From: Deltaproteobacteria bacterium
GTDB lineage: Bacteria > Bdellovibrionota > UBA1018 > UBA923
Direction: 5' to 3'
DNA length: 16,185 nt
NCBI GenBank assembly: GCA_016194725.1
Contig: JACQAW010000048.1
Coordinates: forward strand, 1-16,185
Shown: in pieces, positions 1 to 7,881 of the stretch
Layout: each line of letters begins with the position of its first letter
Numbering within the stretch: position 1 is the stretch's first letter
The notes under the pieces: generated by a model
The model's input: only the letters and a program-made list of their open reading frames with translations
The model's database searches: none
What the model was told of the DNA's origin: nothing
Made by a program: the position numbers and the translations under genes

Positions 1-162
1 ATCGAGATGGCCAAAGCCGGGGGCGTTAAAAAGCTCATCCTGACTCATCACGACCCGGTAAAGTCGGACACCATTCTGGGCGAAATCGAAAAAAAACTCA
101 GAAGCGCCAACCCAGGGCTGGACGTCGTTTTTTCCAGGGAAGGAATGGAGATTCCGCTTTAA
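1..162 (+). CDS. C-terminal end of an MBL-fold metallo-hydrolase (partial)
   Basis: The window opens inside a gene; the last 53 codons are visible and end at TAA 160-162. The peptide reads A-K-A-G-G-V-K-K-L-I-L-T-H-H-D-P and then S-D, and ends near EGMEIPL. A 'gvk.L.L.HHdP..sD' segment followed by a short amphipathic helix and a terminal 'eGm.i.l' strand is the usual C-terminus of metallo-beta-lactamase-fold hydrolases, where the histidine of the HHDP loop is a late metal ligand. The N-terminal HxHxDH motif lies outside the window, so the substrate cannot be named. The gene is convergent with the ComEC-like gene and their stop codons overlap (159-161 on minus, 160-162 on plus), leaving no room for a terminator. 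Family assignment is fairly sure from this tail alone; specific function is unknown. Confidence 0.65.
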   Translation: MEMAKAGGVKKLILTHHDPVKSDTILGEIEKKLRSANPGLDVVFSREGMEIPL

Positions 163-1181
163 CCCCGCAGCAAGCCGGTGAGCAGCTGCCGCTCAAGCCC
201 CGCCACCGTGGCCGCGGCTGCTCCCAGCCACCCAATGACCGCGTGGCTCCAGGCTTGGTTCTCAAAACCCAACCCCGGCGCCAGCAGCAGCATCTGGACC
301 AGGCCAAGCGGTACGATGACCAGGGTCACCAGTGGCACGGCGAACCAGCTCGTGGCCAGGCTCATGAAGTTCACCTCGTCAAAGGCCAGCAGGCAGCAAG
401 GCAGTCCACCCAATACCGCTCCGGTGCTTATGGTGAAGTAGTTCCAAAGCGTGGTTTTCCAGCGGCTGCTCTGGGGCCGCCAGCGACGAAGCAGCCGGGG
501 AAACCAGATGATGCCGGCAATACACCCATAAGAAAGCTGAAAGCCCGGACTGTGCCAAAGCGACGGCGCCACGATCAAAGAGCAAAGGTATTGCACGACC
601 AGCAGAAGAAAAAAATCCACGCGCAGCTCAACCGCGTTCAAAAGCATTTTTGCGGTCACCAGCAGCACGGCCCGGGTGATGGCGGGGGACTGGCTGGTCC
701 AAAGCCAGAACAGCCAGCTGCCGCCGAGCCGAGCCAGCGGCGCCAGCATGGTCCGGGCTCGAAGCGCAAGAATTCCTGGAAGCTGAGTCGAGACCAGAAA
801 AAGGGCAAAAGCCAGGGCGCTTCTGAAAGCGGTCGCCACGGCCCAGCATTTCAGTCCGTTGGCCGATAATAAATGAGCCAGGCCCGCCGAAATGAAGACG
901 TCATGAGCCTGCGGCGCAAGGGCAGTGGCATCGCCAAGAAAAATTCCACGCACCAGTCCCTGCTTGTCTGAATCGCGATTGGCCGCCAGAAAGGCTGACC
1001 GCCAGTCCCGAAAATAGTTCGGTACGGGCCAGGGCCCCGGGCGCTCGACCGGGGCAGTCCGGCGTCGATGTTCCCTGGCGTTGAGCCAGGGCATCGGACG
1101 GCGATGGGTTTCCGAAATTACTACTGACACCAGGGCGGCCAGCGCAAGAAACAGGAGTGCCCGGTTTACGTTGTGAACCAC
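159..1181 (-). CDS. comEC: ComEC/Rec2-family membrane channel, short form
   Basis: This 340-residue, strongly hydrophobic protein carries the competence-domain landmarks of ComEC/Rec2, the inner-membrane channel that passes single-stranded DNA during natural transformation. GLAHLLSANGLK (about residues 100-111) matches the family's 'GlsHLlAiSGlH' segment, SQSPAITRAVLL (163-174) matches the 'sp.vRA' helix, and SPGFQLSYGCIAGI (211-224) matches the 'sPgFqLSf' motif. About seven or eight membrane segments are apparent, including one near residues 7-23. Full-length ComEC is usually 700-800 residues, with an N-terminal OB-like domain and a C-terminal MBL domain; here the region before the competence core is only about 70 residues and no MBL domain follows. 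The start is GTG at 1179-1181, because an in-frame TAG lies eight codons upstream and no ATG intervenes; no good Shine-Dalgarno is visible. It could be a minimal ComEC or a ComEC-derived transporter. Confidence 0.8.
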   Translation of the reverse strand: MVHNVNRALLFLALAALVSVVISETHRRPMPWLNAREHRRRTAPVERPGPWPVPNYFRDWRSAFLAANRDSDKQGLVRGIFLGDATALAPQAHDVFISAGLAHLLSANGLKCWAVATAFRSALAFALFLVSTQLPGILALRARTMLAPLARLGGSWLFWLWTSQSPAITRAVLLVTAKMLLNAVELRVDFFLLLVVQYLCSLIVAPSLWHSPGFQLSYGCIAGIIWFPRLLRRWRPQSSRWKTTLWNYFTISTGAVLGGLPCCLLAFDEVNFMSLATSWFAVPLVTLVIVPLGLVQMLLLAPGLGFENQAWSHAVIGWLGAAAATVAGLERQLLTGLLRG

Positions 1182-1245
1182 GAGTTGCGCCGAATGCGAA
1201 AACTAGGCCATGGCCAACGCCTGGCGCGAGAGGTAAAATAAATTC
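1182..1245. promoter_or_regulatory. Divergent intergenic region with a 10-bp palindrome
   Basis: This 64-bp gap separates the GTG start of the ComEC-like gene (minus) from the ATG of the J-domain gene (plus), so any promoters for both must lie here or overlap the genes. It contains the perfect palindrome GGCCATGGCC at 1206-1215. GAGAGGT at 1228-1234 is a good Shine-Dalgarno for the J-domain gene. No convincing -35/-10 pair is visible. Confidence 0.3.
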
Positions 1246-1725
1246 ATGTTCGGAAACCGCGTATCGGTGCGTGCCTTTGGAATTGCCCAGGGAATGGTGC
1301 TCGTCCTGATTGTCGTGTCGCTGATCGTGTTTCGGCGAAGGCAAAAAAACCTGGCTCAGAACGCGGCGACGAACTTCGACAGCATGAATGTGCACGCCGC
1401 GATTCGTCGGGCGAACGCCGCGCGAACCATGTCTCGTGTCGAGCCAGCGCCCCCGAAATCGGCCGCCGAAGCCAAGCCAGAGGAAAAAGCGGCACCCCAG
1501 CTCGAGTCCGCTCTTCCCAGCTGGAGCACCGAGGCGCTTCCGCACGAAATACTGGGCATCGCCGCGAACTCACCGCCGGTAGCAGTGGAAGCGGCATTCA
1601 AAAAGCTGCTCAAAAAATATCATCCGGACCGTTTTGCGGCGGCCGGCAAGGGTTACCAAAAGCGAGCCCACCACGTAGTCTTGCTCATACAGGCCGCCCG
1701 CGACAAGATGATCGGCAAAAAATAG
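1246..1725 (+). CDS. Membrane-anchored J-domain (DnaJ-like) protein
   Basis: A 159-residue protein. Residues about 12-29 form one hydrophobic membrane segment followed by Arg-Arg-Arg, so the remainder should lie in the cytoplasm. A low-complexity Ala/Pro/Glu/Lys linker (about 60-95) leads to a C-terminal J domain (about 98-159) that begins PHEILGI and contains FKKLLKKYHPDRF, with the HPD tripeptide at 126-128 that stimulates DnaK ATPase activity. The J domain is compact and sits at the very C-terminus, unlike DnaJ/CbpA where it is N-terminal; this resembles small membrane co-chaperones such as the DjlA or TIM14 type in layout only. ATG 1246 is preceded by GAGAGGT at 1228-1234. The stop is four bases from that of the convergent giant lipoprotein gene. 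The client is unknown. Confidence 0.8.
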   Translation: MFGNRVSVRAFGIAQGMVLVLIVVSLIVFRRRQKNLAQNAATNFDSMNVHAAIRRANAARTMSRVEPAPPKSAAEAKPEEKAAPQLESALPSWSTEALPHEILGIAANSPPVAVEAAFKKLLKKYHPDRFAAAGKGYQKRAHHVVLLIQAARDKMIGKK

Positions 1726-1729
1726 CAGC

Positions 1730-4700
1730 CTAGTTCGTGAAGGCGCCCGAGCTGAAGATGGTGAAATCCCGGCTTCCGGAAATCTGATTGGTCACCGGAT
1801 CCGTCTGCCCTTCCCAGAATCCATGCGAGATATTGCCCGTCACGTCGCGCGTGAAGAAAAACAGCGAGGCGTCGTTGTTCTGCAGGCGCAGCGCGTTTGA
1901 AAAAATCGGGATTACGTCAGCCGTCGTATTGAACGGCGTGATAAGCGTGGTTCCGACTGTTTTTTGCAGCAGAATCTCGTTCTTGAAATCCGGGTCGGCC
2001 GCGACACCTGTAACACGCCCCCAGCCGTAGACCTCGCCACCGTAATACATGACATTTTGGGGAACCGGGTGATCTGCGGTCTCGGGGTTGGTGTAAGGCA
2101 GTGGGTCGCCGACGGTGGCGCCGCCGGGAAAGGCGGCGGTGCATTCGGTTGTATCACTTACCGCCATATAAGCCGCGCTGGGGTTGACGTCGTCGCAACG
2201 GGCTTTATCGGGGCACGTAGCGCGCCCGAATACCAGCATATGGCCGAACTTGCCACCGGGCACCAGAGTTTTTCCGATCGGATCAAGGGCATCGGGATTG
2301 GGAGAGTTGTTGATATTAATGGCATGCAACGAGCCTACGAAACCCATCGCGTAGGGTTGCCGTTTCGGTGCGACCGGACTTACATTCGGTTTTATGAACG
2401 GTGCGCCCGTATAGATTCCTTGGCACCTATAGGTGATAAAGGGGGCAGGCCCGCCCGCGATATCGTATTCCTCCCAAGCCACGTGTTTTTTGTAAAGGCA
2501 TGGCGAAACAAGCGTGTTCACGTTGGCTTCTCCGCCGTTGGGAAAATAGGTAAGTTGGTTAGGAGGTGGACTGCTGGTATCGCTGGGTTCCACTTCAAAG
2601 CAGGGATTTTCCGAAGTATTAAGATCCACCGCGAAAAGCCGGACCGCATTTGTCAGGCCTGTCACCGGTGCGGCGGTCCAGTCGCTGGTAACTCCGCTAC
2701 CCTGCACGCCGCCGACCCCTGAGGGATTCGAGAAACCTACAGGCTGCCAGGGAATACCGAAAGCTCCAAGCCCATTCGGATAGGCCCCACCCACGGGGTA
2801 ATCCAAGGTTGCGGTCGCTACGTCAAAAGCTCTCGTCGGAGTAGCCGGCGTAATTCCGGAGGTAAGCCTGGCGCCGATATCTATGGTGGTCGATAATATT
2901 TCGACGCCGTAGTTGAACCAGTTGGAATGCATGTTCATGGCCGTGTTTACCGGGAATGTCTTGGCGACACCCAGCTGGTCGGGGGGCGTGAACGCATTCA
3001 CAGAGGGTTTGACTGCCACCACCGTCGTTCCCGTTGGTCCGACCGGCGGGTGCAGCATGGTAAAGCGACCAGCTACCAGGCCGGTTTTATTAAAGGACCC
3101 CGTACCAAAGATGAAAAAGTTCGCGTTTTCCAGTACGGGATATGCCCTGTTTCCCGGATCGGTACAAAGTGGCTTAAGCGCACTGCTGTCGGCGGGGCAC
3201 AGATGGGATCCATCCAGATTCGGCGCGTTTGCTTGCACAATAACCAGGGGGTTGCCCTGAATTCGGAAGGTGTCGTCCCTTGCTCCCTCCTGTACCAGCA
3301 TCCAGGGGGTCCAGTTTTGCGGATCATCAAAATCCAACGCCGTCCCGGCGATAATTTTGCTATGAACGCTCTTGGACATCGTATACCAAACCGTGTTGTG
3401 CCATCTGCCCAAAGCCCCATCTGTTGAATGCAGATGCGAAACGCGAACAAAGACGCCGATGATTCCGTAGTTTGGCAGGGAGTCCGGATACTGGGTAATC
3501 TTTGCGCTGCCGGTCAGGCCCGTGCCCTGCGTGAGCGTGGTGCCGGTTGGAATATCCTGTAGCAGGATATCGTTCGCGTTGACGCTTACGATTCTAAAAG
3601 GCTGGGCTGCATTATTCACGACTGAGTTCAAGGTAAAGCCGCCTGGAGCAGTTAACGCAAATCCATTCAAGTAAATCGATTCCTTGGGCAACATGTTCGT
3701 CAATGTGCCGGGGTTTTCGCCTGCGCCAAAAGTAACTCGAAGACACGTAGTGGCAGCAGGACAGCCACCCGCGCCCGCCGCTACAATGGCGATGCTCAGG
3801 ATATCCAGCGGCGCACCGGCCGACGTTCCGCCCATGTTCGCATAAACCCTGTTTTTGTCCATGAACGAGGCGACCACGGGTTCTCCGGCAATGCTCAGTC
3901 CGTTGTTTTGATTGCCGCCACCCTGGTTATATTCCCCAGCCAGCAGTGAGCTTGCAGTTGCATTGCCCAAAGGCCAGGCTGCCGTGACCCCCGGATTCGT
4001 TCCAGAGCCGTACCCGGTAATCGGAAGATACGGCGGTGCAAGGCCGTGGGTTAGGGTCAGAAATGTTGCGGTATTGGGATCAGCCATCCAGGGTCGCCCC
4101 AGGCTCATCCAGGGATGCCACGTGGCATTTTCAAAACGTGACATATAAATATTGCCGTCGTTGGCGCGCACAAATGTTCTTAGTCTGGCCGGCGAGTGGA
4201 TTCGGCCGGTAGTCACATCAAGTTGCGAGACATCCTCTATGATCCTCGGGGTACTAACCGCGGTTACGCCCTCAGGCAATGCCATGACGGTTGAAGCGGA
4301 ATGCGTATTCGTGAAGACAGGCGCAAACGACTGGCTCAGCACTCCGCCGCCTGGTGAGCGGTATGCGGTCGTGATGATGCAGGAGAAGGGCACCGACGCT
4401 ACACCGCAGTCGCGCGTCTGGAGGGCGCCCGTAACTGAATCCTGCGATAGCGCACTGGACTCCACGGCCGATAATGGATTATAGCCAAGATTCATATTGA
4501 CCGCGATACGACCCGAAACAGTACCTGAGCCGGCAGGGCCACCGTTTGTGCCGTTGGTCAATGGGGGGCGGTTAACCTGAAAAGGCCCCCACGTATATTT
4601 ATAGTAGCCGATATTCGAAAGCATCGCGGTGCCGGTCGTCGCAGTTGTGTCGGTGCCGGCCGGCGATGCAAGGACAGGCGAAATGCCGATTCCACCAGCT

Positions 4701-5926
4701 CCGCCGGCGCCGCCATTGTTGGAAATCTCTTTGGCCAGCCCGAATCCGGTTCCATCCGGACCCGTGTTCAGCACTTCGCCACCAGCCGGGTTCACCTGAA
4801 AAGCAGGCAGAATGCCCGTAGCGCTGTATGCCAGCTCATTCTTGTTTGCAGAGGTGCCATTGATCGAGATATTCGGAACCTGCGCCGTTCCGGTTGCGCC
4901 GTTCGGAAGCAGAGGAACCGATTTTGGCGCTCGGGCACCAAAATTATCCGGTCTCGCGATGTCGCAGTCGGTGTCCGAAGAGAGCGTAAACGTAGTTGAA
5001 GAAGGAAGATTAAAGCCTGAAAAGTGTTCCGCGCAGTCGGTGACCTTCACGGTCGTCGAGGTCGCCAGCGTGTTTGGCTTCAGCTGGTAGTACATGCTCA
5101 AGGTGACCGGAAACGTGGCCCAGGTACCCGTGAATGATTTTGACTCGCGTATGGCGAACCCCGGGCTGTACTGCGAAGCATCGACACCCAGGTCCCAGCG
5201 CAGATAACCCACATCGGCAAATACGTTTGCGGGCGCCTGCTGGCCATAAGTTGGTGGAGTGCCGGGATCAGGGGTGCTGCCTGTGTTGCCACCCGACAGA
5301 TCCAAAAGACACGCTCCAAGATTTGGCGTAGGAACACTGGTGGCAAGGTTGGCGTTGGAAGCCCTGACCGTATTGGCCGAGCAGAAGCGCTCAGACACGA
5401 AAAAGCCCGGCTCCAGATAAGGAGTGCCCGTGTCGTCCTGTCCCGGCGCCGGTCCAATCGAAACCGAGGGCAAGGCATCGCGGCACAGGCAGGCATTGAA
5501 ATCGGCAATCTGTCCATCGCCGCATTTCAAGCCCACGCAAGGGCCGCCGGCTGCGGCAAGGTTATTGTGTACGCATTGCACCAGCTGATTCAGGTCGACC
5601 GTGCAGCCCGAGATGTCAGTACCGCCAATGGCGCAGCCGCTTTTCTGTGTCGGATCAGGCACGGTGCAGGGACAAAGCGTCTGTTTGCAGCCAATGCATG
5701 CGGTCAGATCTTTTGGCGTGTTTTGAAACACCGTGCACTGCGGATCGCTGGTCGGAGTCGACGTGGTCTTGGTGGTCGTGGTCGTGCCCAGTGTCGGCGA
5801 CACTTTTCCGGCTGTCGAAGAGTTCGAGCTGCCGCTCGTCGTTGTTCCCGCACCGGAGCCGGCCCCATTGGGGCATCCGGCTGCAAGCAGTCCGAAAAGC
5901 GCAAACATCACGATTTTTGGGCGCAT
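1730..5926 (-). CDS. Giant secreted lipoprotein of unknown function, 1398 aa
   Basis: I do not recognise a family. Residues 1-18 are a lipoprotein signal peptide (MRPKIVM..., then LLAAGC with Cys18 as the probable lipidated residue). A Ser/Thr/Gly-rich linker (19-63, with runs of Thr) follows, then a compact module with twelve cysteines (C64, 77, 80, 85, 87, 98, 108, 118, 130, 135, 146, 148), suggesting six disulfides. The remaining about 1250 residues are rich in Gly, Asn, Thr, Pro and Trp, as in exported beta-structured proteins. Three segments look loosely alike: VRANDGNIY...WHPWMSLG (about 585-610), NWTPWMLV (about 868) and TRDVTGNISHGFWEG (about 1358-1372). They recall blades of lectin- or sialidase-type beta-propellers, which is only a suggestion. 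ATG 5926 has a weak ribosome site; Met7 is an alternative. Export through Sec and an outer-membrane or surface location are likely. Confidence 0.85.
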   Translation of the reverse strand: MRPKIVMFALFGLLAAGCPNGAGSGAGTTTSGSSNSSTAGKVSPTLGTTTTTKTTSTPTSDPQCTVFQNTPKDLTACIGCKQTLCPCTVPDPTQKSGCAIGGTDISGCTVDLNQLVQCVHNNLAAAGGPCVGLKCGDGQIADFNACLCRDALPSVSIGPAPGQDDTGTPYLEPGFFVSERFCSANTVRASNANLATSVPTPNLGACLLDLSGGNTGSTPDPGTPPTYGQQAPANVFADVGYLRWDLGVDASQYSPGFAIRESKSFTGTWATFPVTLSMYYQLKPNTLATSTTVKVTDCAEHFSGFNLPSSTTFTLSSDTDCDIARPDNFGARAPKSVPLLPNGATGTAQVPNISINGTSANKNELAYSATGILPAFQVNPAGGEVLNTGPDGTGFGLAKEISNNGGAGGAGGIGISPVLASPAGTDTTATTGTAMLSNIGYYKYTWGPFQVNRPPLTNGTNGGPAGSGTVSGRIAVNMNLGYNPLSAVESSALSQDSVTGALQTRDCGVASVPFSCIITTAYRSPGGGVLSQSFAPVFTNTHSASTVMALPEGVTAVSTPRIIEDVSQLDVTTGRIHSPARLRTFVRANDGNIYMSRFENATWHPWMSLGRPWMADPNTATFLTLTHGLAPPYLPITGYGSGTNPGVTAAWPLGNATASSLLAGEYNQGGGNQNNGLSIAGEPVVASFMDKNRVYANMGGTSAGAPLDILSIAIVAAGAGGCPAATTCLRVTFGAGENPGTLTNMLPKESIYLNGFALTAPGGFTLNSVVNNAAQPFRIVSVNANDILLQDIPTGTTLTQGTGLTGSAKITQYPDSLPNYGIIGVFVRVSHLHSTDGALGRWHNTVWYTMSKSVHSKIIAGTALDFDDPQNWTPWMLVQEGARDDTFRIQGNPLVIVQANAPNLDGSHLCPADSSALKPLCTDPGNRAYPVLENANFFIFGTGSFNKTGLVAGRFTMLHPPVGPTGTTVVAVKPSVNAFTPPDQLGVAKTFPVNTAMNMHSNWFNYGVEILSTTIDIGARLTSGITPATPTRAFDVATATLDYPVGGAYPNGLGAFGIPWQPVGFSNPSGVGGVQGSGVTSDWTAAPVTGLTNAVRLFAVDLNTSENPCFEVEPSDTSSPPPNQLTYFPNGGEANVNTLVSPCLYKKHVAWEEYDIAGGPAPFITYRCQGIYTGAPFIKPNVSPVAPKRQPYAMGFVGSLHAININNSPNPDALDPIGKTLVPGGKFGHMLVFGRATCPDKARCDDVNPSAAYMAVSDTTECTAAFPGGATVGDPLPYTNPETADHPVPQNVMYYGGEVYGWGRVTGVAADPDFKNEILLQKTVGTTLITPFNTTADVIPIFSNALRLQNNDASLFFFTRDVTGNISHGFWEGQTDPVTNQISGSRDFTIFSSGAFTN

Positions 5927-6020
5927 CAGTACACCGATGGCGTTAAACGTCTCGCGTGTCAGATGGACCCCCTGAAAAACTCAAACCCCAAACCCAATAT
6001 AGTACCCCTTTGAGCATTCT

Positions 6021-6049
6021 ATTTTGCATAATCTGACCAGTTCAGTCAA
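6021..6049 (-). promoter_or_regulatory. Candidate sigma70-type promoter of the giant lipoprotein gene
   Basis: Read on the minus strand, TTGACT (6044-6049, 5 of 6 to consensus) and CAAAAT (6021-6026, 4 of 6) are separated by exactly 17 bases. This would start transcription near 6014, leaving a leader of about 90 bases before the ATG at 5926. The rest of the 5927-6200 gap is AT-rich. On the plus strand TAAAAT at 6084-6089 could be a -10 for the ComM-like gene, but no matching -35 is visible. Confidence 0.35.
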
Positions 6050-6166
6050 CTTATCGGATAACCGCCCGTTTTATTTAGATCTTTAAAATGCCCGAATTCA
6101 TTAAAGACTCCGCGAGGTCCGCTCTTTTGGGAAATTTTTGCCACGTCTGGCACAGCCGGTGAAGAA

Positions 6167-6195
6167 GGGGAACCTCAGAACAAAAGAGGTTTCCC
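6167..6195 (+). promoter_or_regulatory. Hairpin covering the ribosome binding site of the ComM-like gene
   Basis: GGGGAACCTC (6167-6176) pairs over ten positions, with one G-U pair, with GAGGTTTCCC (6186-6195); the loop is nine A-rich bases. The only Shine-Dalgarno-like sequence before ATG 6201, AGAGGT (6185-6190), lies in the 3' arm, so the folded leader would mask it. No U-run follows, so it is not an intrinsic terminator. A translational control role is inference. Confidence 0.5.
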
Positions 6196-6200
6196 ACTAA

Positions 6201-7820
6201 ATGGTTTATTCAATTCATTCCTGTGCTTTGCTCGGACTCGACCCACATGCGGTTCTCTGCGAGGTCGATCTTGCTTGTCAGCTGCCGGCGTTTTCTTTAG
6301 TCGGCCTTCCCAGCTCGCTGACTCAGGAAAGCCGCGAACGCATTCGTGCAGCAGTGGTGAATTCGGGGTTCGAGTGGCCGGCGCGCAAGGTGACGATCAA
6401 TCTTCTGCCCGCGAATCTGCCCAAATGGGGCAGTCACTACGAGCTGGCCATGGCGTTGGGCATCCTGGGGGCGAGCAGTGAGCGTGTGGCACCTCTTAAT
6501 GTACTGGCGTTGGGCGAGCTTTCCCTCTCAGGCGCCGTGCGACCTTGTGGCTGGCTGCCGGCGATCGCCGACTGGCTCACAAAAACCGCGCGCCTGGTCC
6601 GCGAAAAAAGCGGTGAGCCACTTTTGCTCATCGCGCACGAGAGCGACGTTCGTACTCTTTGTATGGCCGTGCCCGAGCTTTCCGCGCTGGCAGAGCTTTG
6701 CGGTGCCAGCTCACTGACAGAGGCATTCTGTCAGCTCTCCGAAGCCTCGGGACGCATGCTTCCCCAGTCCGTCAAACAAGTTCGATTCTTCGATACCCCT
6801 GTTTCCGCCTATGCGCCTCCGCGTGCGCTGGACACGCTTGCGCAGGTTCAAGGCGAGCCACTGGGCACCATTGCAGCGCTGGTTGCCATTGCCGGTCAGC
6901 ACCACTGTCTGTTCGCGGGGCCACACGGCATGGGTAAAAGCATGTTGATTCGCGCGATTTGCGAAGGTTCGTTGCCGCTTTCTGCCTCTGCCGATGCCGA
7001 GCGCGCTGCAGTCCTAAGAACCTTTGGCGATTCCTTTCTCAACCGCACCGACTCCGGGCCGCTATGCCGGCGGCCGGTCGTGAATCTTCAGACCAGTATC
7101 TCGCGCGCGGCACTTGAGGGTGCTCTATTGACCTCGGGTCAGGTACTGCCCGGCGAGCTCACCCGCGCTCATCTGGGGGTGCTGGTCGCCGACGAGCTGC
7201 TCGAATATCACCGTGATGTGCTCGAGGCATTCCGGCAGCCGCTCGATGAGGGCTTCGTGCGTCTGCAGCGGGCTAAATTTCGAACCGTGTTGCCCGCGCG
7301 GTTTCAGCTGCTTGCGAGCACCAATCTCTGCCCCTGTGGGCACACACCCCATAAGCATTGCCGCTGCGGTCAGACGCGGCGAAAATCCTATCAGGCCAGG
7401 TTATCGGGCCCGGTATCGGACCGCTTCGATGTGATCGTCGTGGTCGGCAGTCGAAACCTTGAAGTGCCCTTGATCAAGATACCGGCTGATCTCCGATCTC
7501 TTGTCAGTGAGCTTTCCGATCCCAAAGATTGGGAGCCCAGGCTGCGAAACATTTCCGGTGCCGCGGCGAGCGATGTCGATCCATCCGAACTTTGGAGTCA
7601 GGTGAGCTGTGGTGCCACCGATCGGGGCCGTTTGAAGCTGGCCCGAGTCGCAAAAACGGTGGCAGCTCTGCTGGGTCAACCTCGAAGCGCACGCCATCTT
7701 CGCCTTGCGCAGCTCTTGCGCCAGGATATCGAAAACGCTCTACAGCCAGGCATTTCCGAACCAATCGGGAATTTTCGTGAAAATAACGGCAGTGGTTACA
7801 ATGCCTTGCATAATATTTGA
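6201..7820 (+). CDS. comM: ComM/YifB-like Mg-chelatase-type AAA+ ATPase, divergent
   Basis: A 539-residue protein with the two-part architecture of YifB/ComM, the hexameric helicase that promotes branch migration during natural transformation. The N-terminal Lon-protease-like fold contains VGLPSSLTQESRERIRAA (34-51) and TINLLPANLPKWGSHYELAMALGIL (65-89). The AAA+ core has a Walker A GPHGMGKS (240-247), Walker B GVLVADE (326-332), a CPCG...CRCG cysteine pair set (377-389) and LSGPVSDRFD (401-410), the arginine-finger region. Several family signatures are altered: the usual 'PHH..S..ALvGGG' reads NLQTSISRAALEGAL, 'FLDE' reads VADE, and the C-terminal 'LSaRa.hR' sensor region reads RSARHLRLAQLL. 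The Walker residues are intact, so ATPase activity is plausible. ATG 6201 has AGAGGT ten bases upstream, inside a hairpin. The C-terminal tail after about residue 520 is extra compared with the usual length near 500-510. Confidence 0.85.
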   Translation: MVYSIHSCALLGLDPHAVLCEVDLACQLPAFSLVGLPSSLTQESRERIRAAVVNSGFEWPARKVTINLLPANLPKWGSHYELAMALGILGASSERVAPLNVLALGELSLSGAVRPCGWLPAIADWLTKTARLVREKSGEPLLLIAHESDVRTLCMAVPELSALAELCGASSLTEAFCQLSEASGRMLPQSVKQVRFFDTPVSAYAPPRALDTLAQVQGEPLGTIAALVAIAGQHHCLFAGPHGMGKSMLIRAICEGSLPLSASADAERAAVLRTFGDSFLNRTDSGPLCRRPVVNLQTSISRAALEGALLTSGQVLPGELTRAHLGVLVADELLEYHRDVLEAFRQPLDEGFVRLQRAKFRTVLPARFQLLASTNLCPCGHTPHKHCRCGQTRRKSYQARLSGPVSDRFDVIVVVGSRNLEVPLIKIPADLRSLVSELSDPKDWEPRLRNISGAAASDVDPSELWSQVSCGATDRGRLKLARVAKTVAALLGQPRSARHLRLAQLLRQDIENALQPGISEPIGNFRENNGSGYNALHNI

Positions 7821-7825
7821 TTAAA

Positions 7826-7845
7826 ATTGTCAAATAAAGGACAAT
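7826..7845. repeat. Inverted repeat before the metalloprotease gene
   Basis: ATTGTC (7826-7831) and GACAAT (7840-7845) are a perfect 6-bp inverted repeat with an 8-base A-rich spacer, lying in the 61-bp gap between the ComM-like gene and the protease. It is AT-rich, so it is a weak RNA hairpin and more likely an operator-like site or chance. TTGTCA (7827-7832) could also serve as a -35, but the sequence 17 bases later (TCTAGG) is a poor -10. Confidence 0.25.
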
Positions 7846-7881
7846 CGTCTCTAGGGATATTCGCGCTTTTTAGGGGGCTTA

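Noticed and set aside
243..869. 208-codon plus-strand frame opposite the ComEC-like gene
   Set aside because: Extremely rich in Gln, Arg, Pro and Gly, without hydrophobic core; a shadow of the membrane protein.
1964..2722. 252-codon plus-strand frame opposite the giant lipoprotein
   Set aside because: The minus-strand gene has a signal peptide, cysteine module and continuous 1398-codon frame; the plus frame shows no motif.
6126..6142. Possible sigma54 promoter (TTGGG ... TTTGCC) before the ComM-like gene
   Set aside because: The GG and GC elements are nine rather than ten bases apart and flanking consensus bases are poor; sigma54 spacing is strict.
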